From JBBQYA01 sp031412335 (GTDB lineage Bacteria > Bacteroidota > Bacteroidia > Sphingobacteriales > Sphingobacteriaceae), in contig JANOCT010000008.1 of the NCBI GenBank assembly GCA_031412335.1, positions 8,163-72,162 of the forward strand: a stretch of DNA of 64,000 nt, read 5' to 3'. The notes under the pieces were generated by a model. It worked only from the letters and a program-made list of their open reading frames with translations. It did not search any database and was not told where the DNA came from. A program made the translations under genes and the position numbers. Below, one piece after another: positions 63,202 through 64,000 of this stretch. The first letter of the stretch is position 1; every line of letters starts with the position of its first letter.

Positions 63202-63918
63202 TTGCCAAATACATATTTTCAGTTTAAACAATTTAGGATTGAGCAAGATCAATGTGCAATGAAAGTTGGCACTGATGGAGTATTGCTTGGTTTATTATCT
63301 GAAGTTGGCAACGCAAAAACGATTTTAGACGTCGGTACCGGTACTGGATTAGTTGCATTAATGTTAGCTCAGAAGTATAAAGCAGAAATTTATGCTATTG
63401 AAATTGAAAGTAATGCTGCTAAACAAGCCAAAGAAAATTTTTCTCTATCACCTTGGGCAAATAATCTTCATCTAATCCCAAAATCTTTACTTGATTTTAG
63501 CCTTTCAGATCTTGGAATTTCAGCGGTTAATCAAATTATTTGCAACCCTCCTTATTTTAAAAATTCAGTAAAAACGGCTTCAAATTCTAGAACATTAGCC
63601 CGACAAACAGACGGTAATTTTATCCATGAATTAGTAGAATTTTCATCTAAATTTCTGTCAAATAATGGATTGTTAACGTTGATTTTTCCTGTAAATAATT
63701 TAGAAGAATATCTTTCAATTACAGAAAAACAAGGATTAAACATTATTAAACAAATTAATATTAAATCTCATCCCGATTCTGAAATAATTCGGGTACTCAT
63801 AACTTTTAGTAAAAACAAGTTGACTCCTGCAACTACTTATTTTACAATCTATGAGAAAGACAGAACATATTCTACGGAATTTAAAACAGCTGCCAAAGAT
63901 TATTTTCTAAATTTTTGA
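63202..63918 (+). CDS. tRNA1(Val) adenine-N6 methyltransferase (TrmN6/YfiC-like)
   Basis: 238 residues. FKQFRIEQDQCAMKVGTDGVLLGLL starts the family; the AdoMet motif ILDVGTGTGLVALMLAQKY and the amino-methylase motif IICNPPYFKN (NPPY) are complete. It should methylate A37 of tRNA1(Val). The start is TTG at 63202; between the in-frame purL stop and this codon there is no ATG, and the next ATG (MKVGTDG) would remove the conserved N-terminus. 12 bp after purL, probably cotranscribed. Confidence 0.9.
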   Translation: MPNTYFQFKQFRIEQDQCAMKVGTDGVLLGLLSEVGNAKTILDVGTGTGLVALMLAQKYKAEIYAIEIESNAAKQAKENFSLSPWANNLHLIPKSLLDFSLSDLGISAVNQIICNPPYFKNSVKTASNSRTLARQTDGNFIHELVEFSSKFLSNNGLLTLIFPVNNLEEYLSITEKQGLNIIKQINIKSHPDSEIIRVLITFSKNKLTPATTYFTIYEKDRTYSTEFKTAAKDYFLNF

Positions 63919-64000
63919 ATCCGCCATTAAATAAATTTCATAAAACTTGCAATATTTATATATATAATTAACTTCGTGTATTATTAATTAAAACATCTAT

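Noticed and set aside
1..64000. CRISPR array, prophage, toxin-antitoxin or classical defence system
   Set aside because: No spaced direct repeats, cas, phage structural, toxin-antitoxin or restriction genes were recognised anywhere in the window.

Overview
The window is about 32% G+C by eye and looks like chromosomal DNA from a Bacteroidota bacterium, probably a gliding or soil/freshwater lineage related to Sphingobacteriia, Chitinophagia or Cytophagia. The support is: SusC-like TonB-dependent receptors with carboxypeptidase-regulatory N-termini, a DUF4249 lipoprotein, a PorU2-type gingipain-fold (C25) protein of the type IX secretion family, type III glutamine synthetase, HU-CCDC81/SPOR architecture, A-rich leaders without Shine-Dalgarno sites, and several TAnnTTTG -7 elements typical of this phylum. 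I see no tRNA, rRNA, CRISPR array, prophage or transposase gene. The lineage below phylum is a guess.

Layout. (1) 1-4.9 kb, plus strand: the 3' part of a surface protein with eleven 16-residue repeats, then a TonB receptor/DUF4249 lipoprotein pair. (2) 5.0-48.6 kb: every gene is on the minus strand. 5-9.2 kb holds a membrane protein, a YoaK-like protein, a cupin, a small conserved protein, a frameshifted NAD(P)HX dehydratase and a VOC-fold dioxygenase-like protein. 9.4-13.6 kb is an ABC exporter (LolD/MacB-like ATPase, FtsX-type permease, HlyD-like lipoprotein adaptor) behind three small membrane proteins. 13.6-27.8 kb is a stress and detoxification gene block: two nitroreductase-type enzymes, CPBP protease, flavodoxin-fold quinone reductase, VIT1-type metal transporter, Dps, OsmC, DJ-1/PfpI, zinc-free MDR reductase, SOUL haem protein, SSADH-family dehydrogenase, an MFS exporter and a 57-residue DUF6496 gene. 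28-32 kb is a P-type ATPase and an AI-2E family permease.

32-41.4 kb carries folC, then a compact envelope module read in the order TPR protein, outer-membrane barrel, HU-CCDC81/SPOR protein, ExbB, ExbD, TonB-like protein. Its parts resemble a Tol-Pal or TonB energised envelope machine and it is the most interesting functional hypothesis here. 41.9-48.6 kb holds a second TonB receptor, pyrB, pyrR and type III glutamine synthetase. (3) 48.9-55.9 kb, plus strand: a tight six-gene surface-glycan cluster (GT4, GT2, flippase, FemAB/GNAT-like transferase, GT, GT4). (4) 55.8-60.8 kb, minus strand: a 1661-residue PorU2-type protein with a visible His639/Cys669 dyad. (5) 61-63.9 kb, plus strand: purL and a tRNA1(Val)-type adenine methyltransferase.

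Between genes there are three related hairpin-forming intergenic repeats (36.6, 41.7 and 46.1 kb). Two of them are inverted relative to each other and bracket the TonB receptor-pyrB-pyrR segment; one lies inside a 227-bp unit with 17-bp terminal inverted repeats. The only regulator gene recognised in the 64 kb is pyrR. Starts were corrected wherever the longest open frame began with a TTG that was unsupported or lay inside a neighbouring gene or promoter.
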